Of a DNA stretch of 6,860 nucleotides, positions 5,340 through 6,860 are shown piece by piece (within the stretch, counting starts at the first letter, position 1; the number at the start of each line of letters is the position of its first letter). Position numbers and translations under genes: made by a program. The DNA is from Rhodospirillales bacterium 47_12_T64. GTDB taxonomy: Bacteria > Pseudomonadota > Alphaproteobacteria > Kiloniellales > Kiloniellaceae. The stretch covers positions 1 through 6,860 of the forward strand of contig MABB01000039.1 of NCBI GenBank assembly GCA_002162915.1, given 5' to 3'. The notes beneath the pieces are model-generated. The model did no database searches and was not told where the DNA came from. It saw nothing but the letters and a program-made list of their open reading frames with translations.

Positions 5340-5783
5340 CTAAAAAGGCTTAACAATCACAAAAATTACGATGAGAATCATAAGAAAAGTCGGAATTTCA
5401 TTCGCTAAGCGATAAAATTTTTGGCTTTTAGTATTCTTGTCAGCTTGGAAAGCTTTCATCCACTTGGAAGACGCTCCATGAAAACCCATCAGGAAAAAAA
5501 GAAATAAAAATTTACCGTGAAACCAGCCCTCACGGTAAGCCTCAATATCAAGAACAAGCAAGATACCGAATAGCCAGCTGGCAGCCATGGCAGGCGTCAT
5601 GATGAAACGGAAAAGCTTCCGCTCCATCACTTTGAAAACTTCTGAACGTTCAGAACCAACAGGTACCTGGGCATGATAGACAAAGATTCTTGGCAGATAT
5701 AACAATCCGGCCATCCAGGAGATGACAGAAATTATATGCAGAGCTTTAATCCAGAGATAGCCCTCTCCCAAAAATCCAGCCAT
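5340..5783 (-). CDS. hemJ: Protoporphyrinogen IX oxidase HemJ (UPF0093 family)
   Basis: HemJ is an integral membrane protein that oxidises protoporphyrinogen IX to protoporphyrin IX, the penultimate step of haem synthesis, in bacteria lacking HemG and HemY. The 147-residue length and four hydrophobic segments (about 10-32, 57-79, 88-106, 128-146) fit the family. Visible motifs are LWIKALHIISVISWMAGL (10-27) with conserved His16, YLPRIFVYH (29-37), GWFHGKFLF (86-94) with Lys91, and RLANEIP (125-131). In cyanobacterial HemJ a conserved His and Lys near the haem are essential. I take His16 and Lys91 as their likely counterparts. ATG at 5781-5783 is preceded by AGGAA at 5794-5798 (10-nt spacing). 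It starts 24 nt after the hemE stop, so the two genes are almost certainly co-transcribed. Confidence 0.94.
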   Translation of the reverse strand: MAGFLGEGYLWIKALHIISVISWMAGLLYLPRIFVYHAQVPVGSERSEVFKVMERKLFRFIMTPAMAASWLFGILLVLDIEAYREGWFHGKFLFLFFLMGFHGASSKWMKAFQADKNTKSQKFYRLANEIPTFLMILIVIFVIVKPF

Positions 5784-5807
5784 TTTATTTTATTTCCTGA
5801 CGGTTGA

Positions 5808-6839
5808 TCAGCCCCTGACAAGCTTGAGCATATGTTCAACGTGTTCTATCGGCGTTTGTGGGACAATGCCATGACCTAAATTGAAAATAAAGGGGCCATC
5901 ACCAAGGTCAGATAAGATTTTCTCAATCGATTGATCAAGAAGTTCTCCTCCAGCTACGAGAAGCAAGGGATCTAGATTTCCCTGTACGGTCACATGAGGT
6001 TGAAGATGGTCTCTCGCCCAAGCCGTAGATAGAGTAGTATCAAGGCCGAGAGCATCAGCTCCGCTCTCTCTGGCAAAGAACTGATAACTATCACCTACTC
6101 CCCTTGGAAAGAGAATAACGGGGACGTCAGGGTAAACTGATTTGATGCCAGCTATAATTCTTTTGCAAGGTTCCAAACACCAACGACGTAGAGAAAATTC
6201 GGGCCAGACTCCTGCCCAGGAATCAAATAACTGAACTGTCTCAGCGCCACTTTCAATTTGTTTGATCAAATAGAGTGTTGTGGCTTCTACAACCAAATCT
6301 ATTATGCGATCAAACTCTTCCGGCTTTGAATAGGCCCATGTTTTAGCCTTAGCATAATCTTTGGAAGATCCACCTTCGATCATGTAGCTGACAACGGTCC
6401 AGGGAGCACCGGCAAAACCAATTAATGTTGTTTCTTTTGGGAGATCTTCTCTCAGGCGACCGATGGTTTCATAAACTGGTGCCATATGGGCGTGAAGGTT
6501 ATCTAAGTTAAGATTATCGAGATCTTCAATAGATTTTAAACCTTCGAGTTTTGGTCCTACGCCTTCTTCAAACCAGACTTTCTGGCCTAGTGCATGAGGT
6601 ATGACAAGGATATCACTGAATACGATGGAGGCGTCAAAACCAAAGCGCCTTATCGGCTGCATGGTTACTTCTACAGCGAGATCAGGCGTGTAACATAGAT
6701 CGAGAAATCCCCCTGCTGACGCACGTGTTTTCCGATATTCTGGAAGAAAGCGTCCTGCTTGACGCATAAGCCAAATTGGTGGGCGTTCCGTTTTTTCGCC
6801 CTTTAGGGCACGGATCATGAGTTTGTTTTCGGTCTTCAC
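5808..6839 (-). CDS. hemE: Uroporphyrinogen decarboxylase HemE
   Basis: This cytosolic homodimeric enzyme removes the four acetate carboxyls of uroporphyrinogen III to give coproporphyrinogen III, without a cofactor. At 343 residues it has the normal length. Signature 1 is PPIWLMRQAGRFLPEYR (20-36), with substrate-binding Arg26 and Arg30. Asp76 in FSDIL corresponds to the pyrrole-coordinating catalytic Asp. Signature 2 is GFAGAPWTVVSYMIEG (141-156), with Tyr152. LFDSWAG and the C-terminal FNLGHGI (His323) complete the active-site set. The start is GTG at 6837-6839, with GAGGA at 6851-6855 and 11-nt spacing. The frame is open to the window edge upstream, but no ATG, GTG or TTG occurs in those 21 nt. 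ATG at residue 8 is a less likely alternative. It leads the hemE-hemJ pair. Its promoter is outside the window. Confidence 0.97.
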   Translation of the reverse strand: MKTENKLMIRALKGEKTERPPIWLMRQAGRFLPEYRKTRASAGGFLDLCYTPDLAVEVTMQPIRRFGFDASIVFSDILVIPHALGQKVWFEEGVGPKLEGLKSIEDLDNLNLDNLHAHMAPVYETIGRLREDLPKETTLIGFAGAPWTVVSYMIEGGSSKDYAKAKTWAYSKPEEFDRIIDLVVEATTLYLIKQIESGAETVQLFDSWAGVWPEFSLRRWCLEPCKRIIAGIKSVYPDVPVILFPRGVGDSYQFFARESGADALGLDTTLSTAWARDHLQPHVTVQGNLDPLLLVAGGELLDQSIEKILSDLGDGPFIFNLGHGIVPQTPIEHVEHMLKLVRG

Positions 6840-6860
6840 GATCTTATTGATCCTCGTGTT

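Overview
The window looks like a housekeeping stretch of an alphaproteobacterial chromosome with modest GC (low-to-mid 40s percent by eye, not computed). Four things support that placement. The gene order hemE-hemJ-rho followed by mnmE, all on one strand, is typical of Alphaproteobacteria. HemJ is present. A small DUF6489-type protein sits just upstream of mnmE. A parS-like site lies close to mnmE, and the mnmE-mnmG-rsmG-parA-parB block normally lies there in this class. I cannot name the genus.

Layout from high to low coordinates, following minus-strand transcription. hemE (uroporphyrinogen decarboxylase) and hemJ (protoporphyrinogen oxidase) form a tight haem-synthesis pair with a 24-nt gap. 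Next comes a 289-nt spacer with a good sigma70-like promoter, a 5'-terminal stem-loop, a second stem-loop and two candidate short leader ORFs. It leads into rho (transcription termination factor). rho meets the plus-strand gene qor head-on at a strong bidirectional intrinsic terminator. qor (NAD(P)H:quinone oxidoreductase) lies 70 nt downstream of ogt (methylated-DNA-protein cysteine methyltransferase), probably in the same transcript. ogt is divergent from a minus-strand PAP2-family membrane phosphatase. After that come a spacer with the parS-like site, the DUF6489-type gene, and the 5' part of mnmE, which runs off the low-coordinate edge of the window exactly at its GTPase P-loop.

The genes do not form one pathway. 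hemE and hemJ act in tetrapyrrole synthesis, rho in transcription termination, mnmE in tRNA wobble-uridine modification, and ogt in alkylation repair. The ogt-qor-PAP2 block looks like an accessory insertion into the older rho-DUF6489-mnmE order, although synteny was not checked. I saw no mobile element, CRISPR array, tRNA, rRNA or defence system, and no convincing undescribed multi-gene system. The most interesting signals are small: the parS-like site, and the rho leader, in which a 22-codon ORF ends in an ATGA overlap with an SD-less rho start.
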